Assembly (NCBI GenBank): GCA_014138725.1
Contig: JACJID010000009.1
Coordinates: 248,001 to 312,000, forward strand
Length of the DNA stretch: 64,000 nt
Reading direction: 5' to 3'
Source: Kutzneria viridogrisea
GTDB taxonomy: Bacteria; Actinomycetota; Actinomycetes; Mycobacteriales; Pseudonocardiaceae
Shown in pieces: positions 46,719 to 54,916 of the stretch; the first letter of the stretch is position 1; every line of letters starts with the position of its first letter. The position numbers and the translations under genes are program-made. The notes below the pieces were generated by a model. That model worked only from the letters and a program-made list of their open reading frames with translations, was not told the DNA's origin and did no database searches.

Positions 46719-48779
46719 TCAGCCGGTGACGCTGGGCTGGCCGTTCTCCACGTGGCCGCTGAACCGGCGCAGGAAGCCCGCGTCGAGGTCGGCGGTGACC
46801 GACAGGTCGTACCAGCCGTTGCCGTAGCTGAGCACGTTCCAGTCGTCGCTGGTTGCCTTGCCCGGCTGCACGGTGTAGGTCCACGGCCCGTCACCGCGGT
46901 AGTGGTTGGCCTTCACGGTGAACTTCACGGCCTTGCTGCCGCTGTTCTGCAAGGTGAGCCGCAGCTTGTGCTCCGCGGTGTAGGTCGCGGTCACCTCGAC
47001 GCCGGAGGTCGCGGCGTTGGAGTTGGCCTGGTACTCCCAGCGCCAGCGGTTCGGGCCGTGCACCGCGATGCCGATCTTGGCGCCGTTGAGCTGAGCGTTC
47101 CACGTGTCGGTGACCTGCTTGCCCGCGGGCACGTCGTAGAACCAGGGCCCGTCGCCGCGGCCGTCCGCCCGGTAGGCGCACAGCTGCACGTCGGCGCTGC
47201 CCTGGTTGGTGAACGTGGTGGTGACGGTCTTCTTGTCCGTGCTCAGGGCGAAGGCCACCAGCGGGGCGTAGGGCAGCGGACGGGCGGGCCGGGTGCCCGC
47301 GTCCTGCACCGGCACGACCTGCTTGCCCACTGCGGGCGGCTTCACCGCGGGCAGCTTGGTCTGCGTGTCGTCGGCCTGCTTGCGCAGCTTCGCCGTGTCC
47401 GGCAGGGTCGGGATCGAGGTGTTGCGCTGCGCGAAGTCGAAGCAGCTGGTGAGGTCCCCGCAGATGGACCGGCGCCACGCGGTGATGTTCGGCTCCTGCA
47501 CCCCGGTCCACTGCTCCAGGAAGCGGATCACCGAGGTGTGGTCGGCCACCTCGGAGTTGACCCAGCCGCCCCGGCTCCACGGGGAGATCACGGTCATCGG
47601 CACGCGGGCGCCGAGCCCGATCGACTTGCCGCTGATGTACTCGCCCGCGGTGCCCGAGGGGGCCATCGGCGGCGGCACGTGGTCGAAGAAGCCGTCGTTC
47701 TCGTCATAGTTGATCAAGACGACGGTGGACTCCCACAGCTTCGGGTTGGCCCACAAGGCGTTCAGCACGGTCTGCGTGTAGACGGCCCCGTCCACCGGCC
47801 GGGCCTCGGGGTGTTCGCAGTAGCCGTAGGGCGCCACCACCCAGGACACCTTGGGCAGCGACCCGCTCTTGCAGTCGGCCACGAAGTCGGACAGCACGTG
47901 GCTGACGTCCTTGCCCTTGCCCGAGTCGGCCTTCCAGTTGTTGGCGCCGAACACCTTGGCGCGCTGGGACAACTCGCTGTTGTAGTCCTTGTGGTAGGCG
48001 TCGAACAGCCACAGCGGGTTGTCCCCGTAGTCGCCGACGAACGGGTGCGAACCGTTGTCGCCCACCTCGTCGTTGGCGTAGACCTTCCAGGAGATCCCGT
48101 TGGCCTGCAAGCGTTCCGGGTAGGTGGTCCAGCGGAACACCGGCTTGTAGTCGGCCGGGTTGTAGTTGGCCGGGCCGCCCGCCTTGCCGTCGGCGTCGAT
48201 GGTGCCGGTGAACAGGTAGAGCCGGTTGGGCGTGGTCGGGCCCTGCACCGAGCAGAAGTAGTGGTCGCACAGGGTGAACGCGTTTGCCAGCGCCCGGTGG
48301 AACGGGATGTCCGCGTCGGTGAAGTAGCCCATGGTGTTCTCACCCTTGGCGGCGATCCAGGCGTTGTTGGCCCCATCGGCCATCGCCTGGTGCTGGTCGT
48401 CCCAGCCGTGCCCGAGGTCGCCCATGTCCTGGCCGTCCACCTTGGCGGTGTCCACGTGGAAGGGCAGCAGGTACTTGCCGTCTGAGCGCCCGCCGTCGTA
48501 CTGGCGCAGGATGTCCAGCCCGTTGGGCTGCACCACGGCGGACCGGTCCCCGAAGCCCCGGACCCCGCTCATCGTGCCGTAGTAGTGGTCGAAGGACCGG
48601 TTCTCCTGCATGAGCACGACCACGTGCTCGACGTCCTCGATCCGGCCGCGCAGGCGAGGCTGGGCCAGCGCCTCGGCCATGCCGGGTGCGAGCGAGCCCA
48701 GCGCACCGGCGGCGGCGACGGTTCCGGCTACTCCGCCGATGAACCGGCGACGGGTCACTCCGGGCGGGAGTTCGGGCAT
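46719..48779 (-). CDS. Tat-secreted phospholipase C, phosphocholine-specific type
   Basis: 686 residues from ATG 48779 (GGAGG 6 nt upstream). Twin-arginine signal TRRRFIGGVAGTVAAAGALG. Phosphoesterase/acid-phosphatase superfamily core: HVVVLMQENRSFDHYYG, NRLYLFTGTID, YDENDGFFDHVPPP and PMTVISPWSRGGWV, typical of the PlcN/PlcC family. Two C-terminal beta domains (DUF756-like, about 500-686) follow. It would hydrolyse phospholipids outside the cell. It sits between tlpA and ccdA, out of functional context. Confidence 0.92.
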   Translation of the reverse strand: MPELPPGVTRRRFIGGVAGTVAAAGALGSLAPGMAEALAQPRLRGRIEDVEHVVVLMQENRSFDHYYGTMSGVRGFGDRSAVVQPNGLDILRQYDGGRSDGKYLLPFHVDTAKVDGQDMGDLGHGWDDQHQAMADGANNAWIAAKGENTMGYFTDADIPFHRALANAFTLCDHYFCSVQGPTTPNRLYLFTGTIDADGKAGGPANYNPADYKPVFRWTTYPERLQANGISWKVYANDEVGDNGSHPFVGDYGDNPLWLFDAYHKDYNSELSQRAKVFGANNWKADSGKGKDVSHVLSDFVADCKSGSLPKVSWVVAPYGYCEHPEARPVDGAVYTQTVLNALWANPKLWESTVVLINYDENDGFFDHVPPPMAPSGTAGEYISGKSIGLGARVPMTVISPWSRGGWVNSEVADHTSVIRFLEQWTGVQEPNITAWRRSICGDLTSCFDFAQRNTSIPTLPDTAKLRKQADDTQTKLPAVKPPAVGKQVVPVQDAGTRPARPLPYAPLVAFALSTDKKTVTTTFTNQGSADVQLCAYRADGRGDGPWFYDVPAGKQVTDTWNAQLNGAKIGIAVHGPNRWRWEYQANSNAATSGVEVTATYTAEHKLRLTLQNSGSKAVKFTVKANHYRGDGPWTYTVQPGKATSDDWNVLSYGNGWYDLSVTADLDAGFLRRFSGHVENGQPSVTG

Positions 48780-48887
48780 GGTGGGGCCTCCATCCGTGGT
48801 GGGTGGCACGGGCTGGAGGGGACTATAGGTGAGCGATTGTGCGCGGAAAACCCGTCATAAGAACGGAAACAATCAGCAAACTTCGGC

Positions 48888-49469
48888 CTACTTCTCGGCG
48901 AGCAGCGCCTTGACCTTGGCGTTGAGCTGATCGGGCTTGACGGGCAGAAGGGACACCCAGGCCACCCGGTGCTGGCGGTCGAGCACCAGCGTGGTGGGCG
49001 TGGTGGTGCGCGGATAGCCCTGGAGCACCAGCAGGGAGCGGGCGGGCGGGTCGAAGATGGACGGGTAGTCCAGGCTCTGGTTGTGGTAGAAGTCCCGCGC
49101 GGCGCCCTTGTCGTCGCGCACGTCCACGCCCATCACCTGCAACCCGGCGGCCTTGTTGTCCGCGTAGAGCTTCTGCAACTCCGGGGCCTCGGTGCGGCAG
49201 GGCCCGCACCAGGAGCCCCAGATGTTGACCACGACCACCTTGCCCCGGTAGTCGCTCAGCTTCACCTGCTTGCCGTCCTCCAGCAGGCTGTCCCCGGACA
49301 ACTCGGTCAGCGCCTGCCGCTGCGTGCCCTCGTAGTCGATCGTGGTCTGCCCGCCGGGCGCCACGAACTGGAAGCCGCCACCGCCGCCGAACTGCGCGGC
49401 GTCCTTGCCGGTGGAGCACGCCGTCAGCGCGGCCACGGCGGCCACGGCCAGCACCAGTGCGCGCCTCAT
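48888..49469 (-). CDS. TlpA/ResA-type thioredoxin lipoprotein
   Basis: 193 residues. Lipoprotein signal with lipobox LTAC (Cys18). Thioredoxin fold with redox site WCGPC at 87-91 and the cis-Pro region TTTPTTLVLD. It reduces apocytochrome c haem-binding thiols using electrons from CcdA. The ATG overlaps the stop of the phosphatase gene (ATGA). Confidence 0.93.
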   Translation of the reverse strand: MRRALVLAVAAVAALTACSTGKDAAQFGGGGGFQFVAPGGQTTIDYEGTQRQALTELSGDSLLEDGKQVKLSDYRGKVVVVNIWGSWCGPCRTEAPELQKLYADNKAAGLQVMGVDVRDDKGAARDFYHNQSLDYPSIFDPPARSLLVLQGYPRTTTPTTLVLDRQHRVAWVSLLPVKPDQLNAKVKALLAEK

Positions 49470-50095
49470 GCGCCGGTCACCCGCGCGTTGCTCGTGCCAG
49501 CGGGCTCGCTGTAGGAGATGCGCACCAGCTGCTCGTCCTCGAAGGTCAGGCTGGTCAGCGAGGCCAGGGAGCACTGCCGCTTGCGCGGGTCGTGCCACAT
49601 CCGCTTGCCCTCCAGGAACCGGCGCACGGTCCACACCGGCAGCTGGTGGGACACGCACACGGCCTCGTGCCCGGCGGCGATCGCGCGGGCCCGCTGCACG
49701 GCGCCCAGCATGCGGTGCGCGATCTTCAGGTACGGCTCGCCCCAGGACGGGGTGAACGGGTCGCGCAGCTTGGGCCAGTGCTGCGGGGAGCGCAACGCCC
49801 CGTCGCCCACGGCCACCTTCAGGCCCTCGAACTGGTTGCCCGCCTCGATCAGCCGGTCGTCGGTGGCCAGCTCCAGACGGTGCGAGTCGGCGATCGGGGT
49901 GGCGGTCTGCTGCGCCCGCTCCAGCGGGGAGGCCACGACGTGCACGATGTCCCGGTCCGCCAGGTGCTCGGCGACACGCAGGGCCTGCTTCTCGCCGAGC
50001 GTGGACAGCCGGAACCCGGGCAGGCGGCCGTAGAGGATCCCGCTGGGGTTGTGCACCTCACCGTGCCGCATGAGGTGGACGACGGTGGTGGTCAC
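49466..50095 (-). CDS. Histidine phosphatase (phosphoglycerate mutase-like)
   Basis: 209 residues. Phospho-His motif [10 protein letters not shown] (RHG at 10-12), [10 protein letters not shown] and VSHQLPVW with the second catalytic His. Members are small-molecule phosphatases. The GTG overlaps the hemL stop (GTGA), and the gene lies between hemL and tlpA, the same order as in mycobacteria (Rv0524-Rv0526). The substrate is unknown. Confidence 0.92.
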   Translation of the reverse strand: MTTTVVHLMRHGEVHNPSGILYGRLPGFRLSTLGEKQALRVAEHLADRDIVHVVASPLERAQQTATPIADSHRLELATDDRLIEAGNQFEGLKVAVGDGALRSPQHWPKLRDPFTPSWGEPYLKIAHRMLGAVQRARAIAAGHEAVCVSHQLPVWTVRRFLEGKRMWHDPRKRQCSLASLTSLTFEDEQLVRISYSEPAGTSNARVTGA

Positions 50096-51420
50096 TTGGC
50101 GGCCTCCGGGGCAGTGGCGGCAGCGGCGGCCGCGGCGGCGTGCGGCAGGGCCTGCTCGATCACCTCGAACGCCTCGTCGTCCATGGCGGCGTTGACGAAC
50201 CAGGCCTCGAACGCGCTGGGCGGCGGGTACACCCCGCGGGCCAGCAGCGCGTGGAAGAACGGCGGGAAGCGCCAGGTCTGCGCGGCCTGGGCACCCGTGT
50301 AGTCGCGGACCGGCTCCTCGGTGAAGAACACGCTGACCAGGTTGCCCGCGTACTGCACGCGGTGCGCGACGCCCTCGGCGGTCAGCGCCTCGGTGAACAG
50401 CTGGCCCAGCTTGCGCGCGTTGCGGTCCAGCGCGCGGTACACGTCCTCGTCGGCGGCCTGGAGCGTGGCCAGACCCGCCGCCACGGCAACGGGGTTCCCG
50501 GACAGCGTGCCCGCCTGGTAGACGGGGCCCTCGGGCGCGAGCCTGGACATCACCTCGGCCCGTCCGCCGAAGGCCGCGGCGGGCAGCCCGCCCGACATGA
50601 CCTTGCCGAAGGTGTAGAGGTCGCCCGCGACACCCTCCAGGCCGTACCAACCGGCGGCCGAGACCCGGAAGCCGGTCATCACCTCGTCGATGACGAGCAG
50701 CGCGCCCTGCGCGTGGCACAGCTCCAGCAGCGCGGCGTTGAAGCCCGGCTCCGGCGCGACGGCCCCCATGTTGCCCGCGGCGGCCTCGGTGATCACCGCC
50801 GCGATCTCGCCCTGGTTGGCCGCGAACGCGGCACGGACCGCCTCGATGTCGTTGTAGGGCAGCACGATCGTGTCGGCGGCCTGCGCACCGGTGACCCCGG
50901 GCGTGGTCGGCAGCCCGAGCGTGGCCACCCCGGAGCCCGCCTGCGCGAGCAGCGCGTCCACGTGCCCGTGGTAGCAGCCCGCGAACTTCACGACCTTGCG
51001 GCGCTCGGTGAAGCCGCGCGCCAGGCGGATCGCGCTCATCGTGGCCTCGGTGCCGGAGTTGACCAGCCGCACCCGCTGCACCGGCTCGACCCTGGCGATG
51101 ATCTCCTCGGCCAGCAGCACCTCGCCCTCGGTGGGCGTGCCGAAGGACAGGCCGTACTGGGCCGCCTTGCGCACCGCGTCCACGACCTGCGGGTGCGCGT
51201 GGCCCAGGATCATCGGCCCCCAGGAGCTGACCAGGTCCACGTAGCGGTTGCCGTCGGCGTCCCACAGGTGCGGGCCCTCGCCCCGGACCATGAACCGGGG
51301 GGTGCCGCCCACCGAGTGGAAGGCCCGCACCGGGGAGTTGACCCCACCCGGCGTGGCCTGCGCGGCCCGTGCGAACAGTGCTCGCGAGGATTCGACGCTG
51401 GTTGCCTGCTCGGTCGTCAC
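50092..51420 (-). CDS. hemL: Glutamate-1-semialdehyde 2,1-aminomutase
   Basis: 442 residues from GTG 51420. PLP enzyme making 5-aminolevulinate in the C5 haem pathway. Conserved: [60 protein letters not shown] and [16 protein letters not shown] with the PLP Lys. The C-terminus has an Ala-rich tail. It heads hemL-phosphatase-tlpA, which would supply haem and thiol reduction for cytochrome c. Confidence 0.95.
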   Translation of the reverse strand: MTTEQATSVESSRALFARAAQATPGGVNSPVRAFHSVGGTPRFMVRGEGPHLWDADGNRYVDLVSSWGPMILGHAHPQVVDAVRKAAQYGLSFGTPTEGEVLLAEEIIARVEPVQRVRLVNSGTEATMSAIRLARGFTERRKVVKFAGCYHGHVDALLAQAGSGVATLGLPTTPGVTGAQAADTIVLPYNDIEAVRAAFAANQGEIAAVITEAAAGNMGAVAPEPGFNAALLELCHAQGALLVIDEVMTGFRVSAAGWYGLEGVAGDLYTFGKVMSGGLPAAAFGGRAEVMSRLAPEGPVYQAGTLSGNPVAVAAGLATLQAADEDVYRALDRNARKLGQLFTEALTAEGVAHRVQYAGNLVSVFFTEEPVRDYTGAQAAQTWRFPPFFHALLARGVYPPPSAFEAWFVNAAMDDEAFEVIEQALPHAAAAAAAATAPEAAK

Positions 51421-51487
51421 ACCCCCAGTCTTGCAGCGCCCCGCCCGCCCCCGCCGCCCCGGGGCACCCCGCTGTGGCCCACATCGC

Positions 51488-51590
51488 GTGTCGGCGCTCG
51501 CGGTACCGCGTGTCGGCGCTCGCGGTACGCCGTGTTGCGCCGACACACCGCACCGGAACGTCCGACACGCGGGTCACCAAGCGCCGACAC
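51488..51590. repeat. Head-to-head GTGTCGGCG arrays at 22-bp period
   Basis: Forward words begin at 51488, 51510 and 51532 (the third degenerate, GTGTTGCGC); reverse-complement words (CGCCGACAC) begin at 51538, 51560 (GTCCGACAC) and 51582. Spacing is exactly 22 bp on both sides. The first two forward units are also alike between words (CTCGCGGTAC). One more reverse word is at 51934. Confidence 0.8.
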
Positions 51591-51605
51591 GCGCCGGGCT
51601 GGGGT

Positions 51606-51676
51606 GAGTCCCGCTCTCCTGCACGCGAGTCCCGCCCTGGGGTCGGCGAGTCCCGGCCAGCGGAGTGTGAGTCCCG
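51606..51676 (+). repeat. GAGTCCCG array at 21-bp period (forward)
   Basis: Four perfect copies of GAGTCCCG begin at 51606, 51627, 51648 and 51669, exactly 21 bp apart, each followed by 13 variable bases. The words are usually preceded by GC or GT. Confidence 0.85.
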
Positions 51677-51720
51677 GCCTGACTCCCCCACCCCTCGCCC
51701 CGCCTCTTCGCGCCGGTCCC

Positions 51721-51820
51721 GCGTCTTCGCGCCGGTCTCTGGACCGCGGGCCCACGATGATCACATCTGTTCAGTGATCATCGTGGGACAAGGGAAGAGA
51801 CCGGGTCAGAGCGAAGACGC
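51721..51820. other. 100-nt nested hairpin
   Basis: Three co-axial stems: outer GCGTCTTCGC (51721-51730) with 51811-51820; middle CCGGTCTCT (51732-51740) with 51796-51804; inner CCCACGATGATCAC (51751-51764) with 51774-51787 around a 9-nt loop. A 19-bp-offset direct repeat of TCTTCGCGCCGGTC (51705, 51724) precedes it. It could be a terminator, a structured RNA or a cruciform. Confidence 0.75.
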
Positions 51821-51952
51821 CGCGCTCCGGAGGAGCGCCAAGAGCGAAGCGGGCACAGCCGTCCCCGACCGAGTCCACGCCCGCTCAGGAGAGCCCGCGT
51901 CTTTCCAGCGGGCGACCCGAGCAGCCCCGCAAGCGCCGACACGCAGTCAGCC

Positions 51953-52044
51953 CGGAACTCACACCCCTCAGAACGGGACTCACACCCCTGAGCCCGGGAC
52001 TCGCATGCCTGCGAGCGGGACTCGCGCTCCTGAGCCCGGGACTC
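51953..52044 (-). repeat. GAGTCCCG array at 21-bp period (reverse)
   Basis: On the plus strand CGGAACTC at 51953, then CGGGACTC at 51974, 51995, 52016 and 52037, all exactly 21 bp apart. Read on the minus strand these are GAGTCCCG words beginning 9 nt after the histidine kinase stop. Spacers share a loose GGCTCAGG core. Confidence 0.85.
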
Positions 52045-52053
52045 GCGTGTCGC

Positions 52054-53544
52054 TCAGCCGGACTCCGGCAGCAGGACGCGGAAGGTGGCCCCGTTGCCGG
52101 GCTCGGTGTCCAGCTCCACCCGGCCGCCGTGCGCGGCCACCAGCGCCGACACGATCGCCAGCCCGAGACCCGTGCCGCCGTTCTGCCTGCTGCGTGCCGC
52201 GTCGGCCCGGTAGAACCGCTCGAAGACCCGGTCGGTCTGCTCGGCGGACAGCCCGGGTCCCTGGTCGGCGACCTCCAGCACGGCCAGCCGCTCCCCGTTG
52301 ACGCCCTGCCTGCGCAGCCGCACGTCCACCGGGGTGCCCGCGGGCGTGTGCGTCAGCGCGTTGCTGACCAGGTTGCCCACGACCTGGCGCAGCCGCGCCT
52401 CGTCGCCCAGCACGGCCAGTTCGGCACCGGAGTCCTCGTCCGCACCGGAGGAGGTCTCCAGTTGCAGGCCGATCCGCCGGTCCGGGTCGAGCACCCGCGC
52501 GTCGTGCACGGCGTCCACGGCGATCACCGCCAGGTCCACGTGCCGCTGCTCCAGCGGGCGCTGCTGGTCCAGCCTCGCCAGCAGCAACAGGTCCTCGACC
52601 AGCAGCCCCATCCGGGCCGCCTGGTCCTCGATGCGGCGCAGCACCTCCGCCACCTCGGTGGGCGAGGTGGCCGCGCCCTGCCGGTACAGCTCGGCGTAGC
52701 CGCGGATGGAGGTCAGCGGGGTGCGCAGCTCGTGCGAGGCGTCCGCGACGAACTGGCGCATCTTGCTCTCCGACCGCTTGGCGGCGGCCTCGGAGTTCTT
52801 GCGCGCCACGAACGCGTCCTCGATGCGCTCCAGCATCACGTTGAGCGCGTTGGCCAGCCGCCCGACCTCACTGCCCGGCCTGCGCACCGGCACCCGGCGG
52901 GACAGCTCACCCGTGGCGATGACCTCCGCCGTGGACTCGACCTCCTCCAGCGGGCGCAGACTGCCCCGGACCAGCGCGTAGCCCAGTCCGGCGACCAGCA
53001 GCAGCGCGCCGATGCTGATCAGCAGCGAGTTGATCCGCAGGTCGTTGACGGCCTGGTCCAGGTCGCCCTGGTCGGTGCCGACGATCAGTTCGGTGCTGCC
53101 GACCTGGGTGAGTGCGATCCGCCAGCGCAGCCCCGAGTCGTCCTGCGAGCCCACGGTCATCGCCTTGCCCGGCTGCATGGCGCCCAGTGGCGGGAACAGC
53201 GGGCGGGCCGTGCCCACCTCGCTGGGCGCCAGCAGGTAGCGGCTCTCCGTTGGCGTGCGCATGTAGGCGAGGCTGCCCAGCATGGGTGGGCGAGGGCGTC
53301 CCCCTCGGGCGCCGCCCGTCCCGCGCGGGAGCGGCTGCTGGTCGCGCAACTGGCGCTCGTAGAAGAGGCTCTGCCCGCGCAGCTTGGTGTCCGTCTGGTC
53401 GAGCAGGTAGTTCTCCAGCACCTCGGAGCTGATGATCCACGCGCCGAAGAGCGCGACGGCGACCATCAGCACCAGGCCGGCCACCAGGTGCACCCGCAGC
53501 GGCAGCCGGCCGAAGGCGTCCTTGGTCAGCTTGACGGCTCTCAC
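52054..53544 (-). CDS. Sensor histidine kinase
   Basis: 496 residues. TM helix 1 at about 19-40, an extracytoplasmic sensor of about 130 residues, TM helix 2 at 173-192, HAMP 193-246, HisKA with phospho-acceptor His271 in DASHELRTPLTSIRGY, and HATPase_c with N, G1 (DQGPGLS) and G2 (GGTGLGLAIV) boxes. It resembles TrcS/MprB-type actinobacterial kinases. The GTG overlaps the response regulator stop (GTGA). As the last two genes of the exporter operon, this pair probably controls it. Confidence 0.94.
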   Translation of the reverse strand: MRAVKLTKDAFGRLPLRVHLVAGLVLMVAVALFGAWIISSEVLENYLLDQTDTKLRGQSLFYERQLRDQQPLPRGTGGARGGRPRPPMLGSLAYMRTPTESRYLLAPSEVGTARPLFPPLGAMQPGKAMTVGSQDDSGLRWRIALTQVGSTELIVGTDQGDLDQAVNDLRINSLLISIGALLLVAGLGYALVRGSLRPLEEVESTAEVIATGELSRRVPVRRPGSEVGRLANALNVMLERIEDAFVARKNSEAAAKRSESKMRQFVADASHELRTPLTSIRGYAELYRQGAATSPTEVAEVLRRIEDQAARMGLLVEDLLLLARLDQQRPLEQRHVDLAVIAVDAVHDARVLDPDRRIGLQLETSSGADEDSGAELAVLGDEARLRQVVGNLVSNALTHTPAGTPVDVRLRRQGVNGERLAVLEVADQGPGLSAEQTDRVFERFYRADAARSRQNGGTGLGLAIVSALVAAHGGRVELDTEPGNGATFRVLLPESG

Positions 53545-54242
53545 GTGGACTGCCGCAGCACGTACCCGACACCGCGCACGGTGTGGATCAGTCGGGGTTC
53601 CACGTCGTCCACCTTGCGGCGCAGGTACGAGATGTAGGACTCGACCACGCCCGCCTCACCGTTGAAGTCGTAGTGCCACACCTGGTCCAGGATCTGCGCC
53701 TTGGACAGCACTCGGCCCGCGTTGCGCAGCAGGTAGTGCAGCAGCTTGAACTCCGTGGGCGAGAGCTGCACGAGGCGGCCCGCCCTGCGCACCTCGTGGC
53801 TCTCCACCTCCAGTTCCAGGTCCGCGTAGCGCAACCGGTTGTCCGGCGGCTCGGGCTGGGCCTTTGTCCTGCGCAGCACCGCGTTCACCCTGGCGATGAC
53901 CTCCTCCAGGCTGAACGGCTTGGTGACGTAGTCGTCCCCGCCGATGGTCAGGCCGGTGATCTTGTCCTCGGCGGCGTCGCGCGCGGTCAGGAACAGCACC
54001 GGCACGCCCTTGCCGCCCGAGCGCAGCCTGCGCACCACCTCGAAGCCGTCCCGGTCGGGCAGCATCACGTCGAGCAGGATCAGGTCGGGCCGCTGGCGCT
54101 CGACAGCCCGCAGCGCGTCGGTGCCGGTGGCCGCGGTGTCCACCTCGAACCCCGCGAAGCGCAGGCTGGCTGCCAGCAGTTCGCGGATGCTCGGTTCGTC
54201 CTCGACGACGAGCAGCCTGCTGCGTTTGGTTGGCTCGGCCAT
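53541..54242 (-). CDS. OmpR-family response regulator
   Basis: 233 residues from ATG 54242 (GGAGG 8 nt upstream). Receiver domain with acidic pocket EDE (14-16), phospho-acceptor Asp58, Thr86 and Lys108; winged-helix DNA-binding domain from about 135 (LSPTEFKLLHYLLRNAGRVLSKAQIL...VVESYISYLRRKVD). TrcR-like. It is the cognate partner of the downstream kinase. Confidence 0.95.
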   Translation of the reverse strand: MAEPTKRSRLLVVEDEPSIRELLAASLRFAGFEVDTAATGTDALRAVERQRPDLILLDVMLPDRDGFEVVRRLRSGGKGVPVLFLTARDAAEDKITGLTIGGDDYVTKPFSLEEVIARVNAVLRRTKAQPEPPDNRLRYADLELEVESHEVRRAGRLVQLSPTEFKLLHYLLRNAGRVLSKAQILDQVWHYDFNGEAGVVESYISYLRRKVDDVEPRLIHTVRGVGYVLRQST

Positions 54243-54283
54243 GTGCACATCCTCCACGGAGGGGCAAGTGGCCTCGACGGGTG

Positions 54284-54916
54284 TCACCCGGACGCCGGGC
54301 GCTGCGTGATGGTCTGCGCGCTCACCGTCCCGTCCTGACCGGGTTGTCCCTGCACCACGACCTGGCTGCCCTGGGTCAGATCGGACAGCGAGCCGGGCTT
54401 GCTGACCTCGACCTTGGTCGACTCCGAAGTGGACACCTTGACCAGGGTTCCGTTGGGCAGCTTGACGTACACGGTGGTGCCGTCCACGTGGTCGACGGTG
54501 CCCGCCGTGCCGCGCCCGAACCCGCCGCGGCCGTTCTGACCGCCCTGACCGCCGGGGCCCTGCTGGCCACCCTGGCCGCCGGGACCGCCCGGGAACTGCC
54601 TGCCGCCGTACTCGCCGCGCGGGTTGCCCGACGGGGCGGAGGTCGCCTTGCCCAGCCACACGCCACCGCCGAAGGCCGCCAGCACCAGCACGGCGACACC
54701 CAACCCGATCGTCAACTTGCTGACGCCCTGCTTTGGCGCTGGCGGCGGCGGGGGGCTCAGCGGCTGCCCTTCGCCGAACGCGAAGGCCGCCGCCGGCGGC
54801 TCGGTGGCGGTCGCCCCGGGCTGGGGTTGCACCGCGGGCTGCTCCGGGCTGGGCTTGCCGCCCTCGGGCTGCTGCTCGGACACGTCGTCTCCTGTGCTGT
54901 TCTCGTCGAGCGTCAC
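54284..54916 (-). CDS. Membrane-anchored DUF5666-like protein with Gly-rich linker
   Basis: 210 residues. A cytoplasmic Pro/Gln-rich N-terminus, one membrane helix (about 68-87, LTIGLGVAVLVLAAFGGGVW), a Gly/Gln-rich linker (GGPGGQGGQQGPGGQGGQ) and a small C-terminal beta domain (GTVDHVDGTTVYVKLPNGTLVKV, SDLTQGSQVVVQGQ) like DUF5666. The GTG overlaps the adaptor stop (GTGA). Its role in the exporter operon is unknown; it might cap or modulate the adaptor. Confidence 0.8.
   Translation of the reverse strand: MTLDENSTGDDVSEQQPEGGKPSPEQPAVQPQPGATATEPPAAAFAFGEGQPLSPPPPPAPKQGVSKLTIGLGVAVLVLAAFGGGVWLGKATSAPSGNPRGEYGGRQFPGGPGGQGGQQGPGGQGGQNGRGGFGRGTAGTVDHVDGTTVYVKLPNGTLVKVSTSESTKVEVSKPGSLSDLTQGSQVVVQGQPGQDGTVSAQTITQRPASG

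Larger units (their letters stand above)
51421..52053. other. Intergenic repeat island between hemL and the histidine kinase
   Basis: 633 bp without a supported gene. It contains two families of short words at fixed 22-bp and 21-bp spacing, each in mirrored copies, and a 100-nt nested hairpin; these parts are listed separately. Open frames through it have no RBS, no homology and arise from the repeats. It must also contain the hemL promoter. Confidence 0.75.

Noticed and set aside
51488-52044. CRISPR array
   Set aside because: The repeated words are 8-9 bp with 13-bp gaps, much too short for CRISPR repeats and spacers, orientation is mirrored, and no cas gene is in the window.
51369-52301. 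Open frames across the repeat island (7-residue periodic peptides such as GTHTPQN)
   Set aside because: The 21-bp period gives apparent heptad repeats in several frames on both strands, but there is no RBS or homology, and the 22-bp family cannot keep a frame. I treat it as non-coding.
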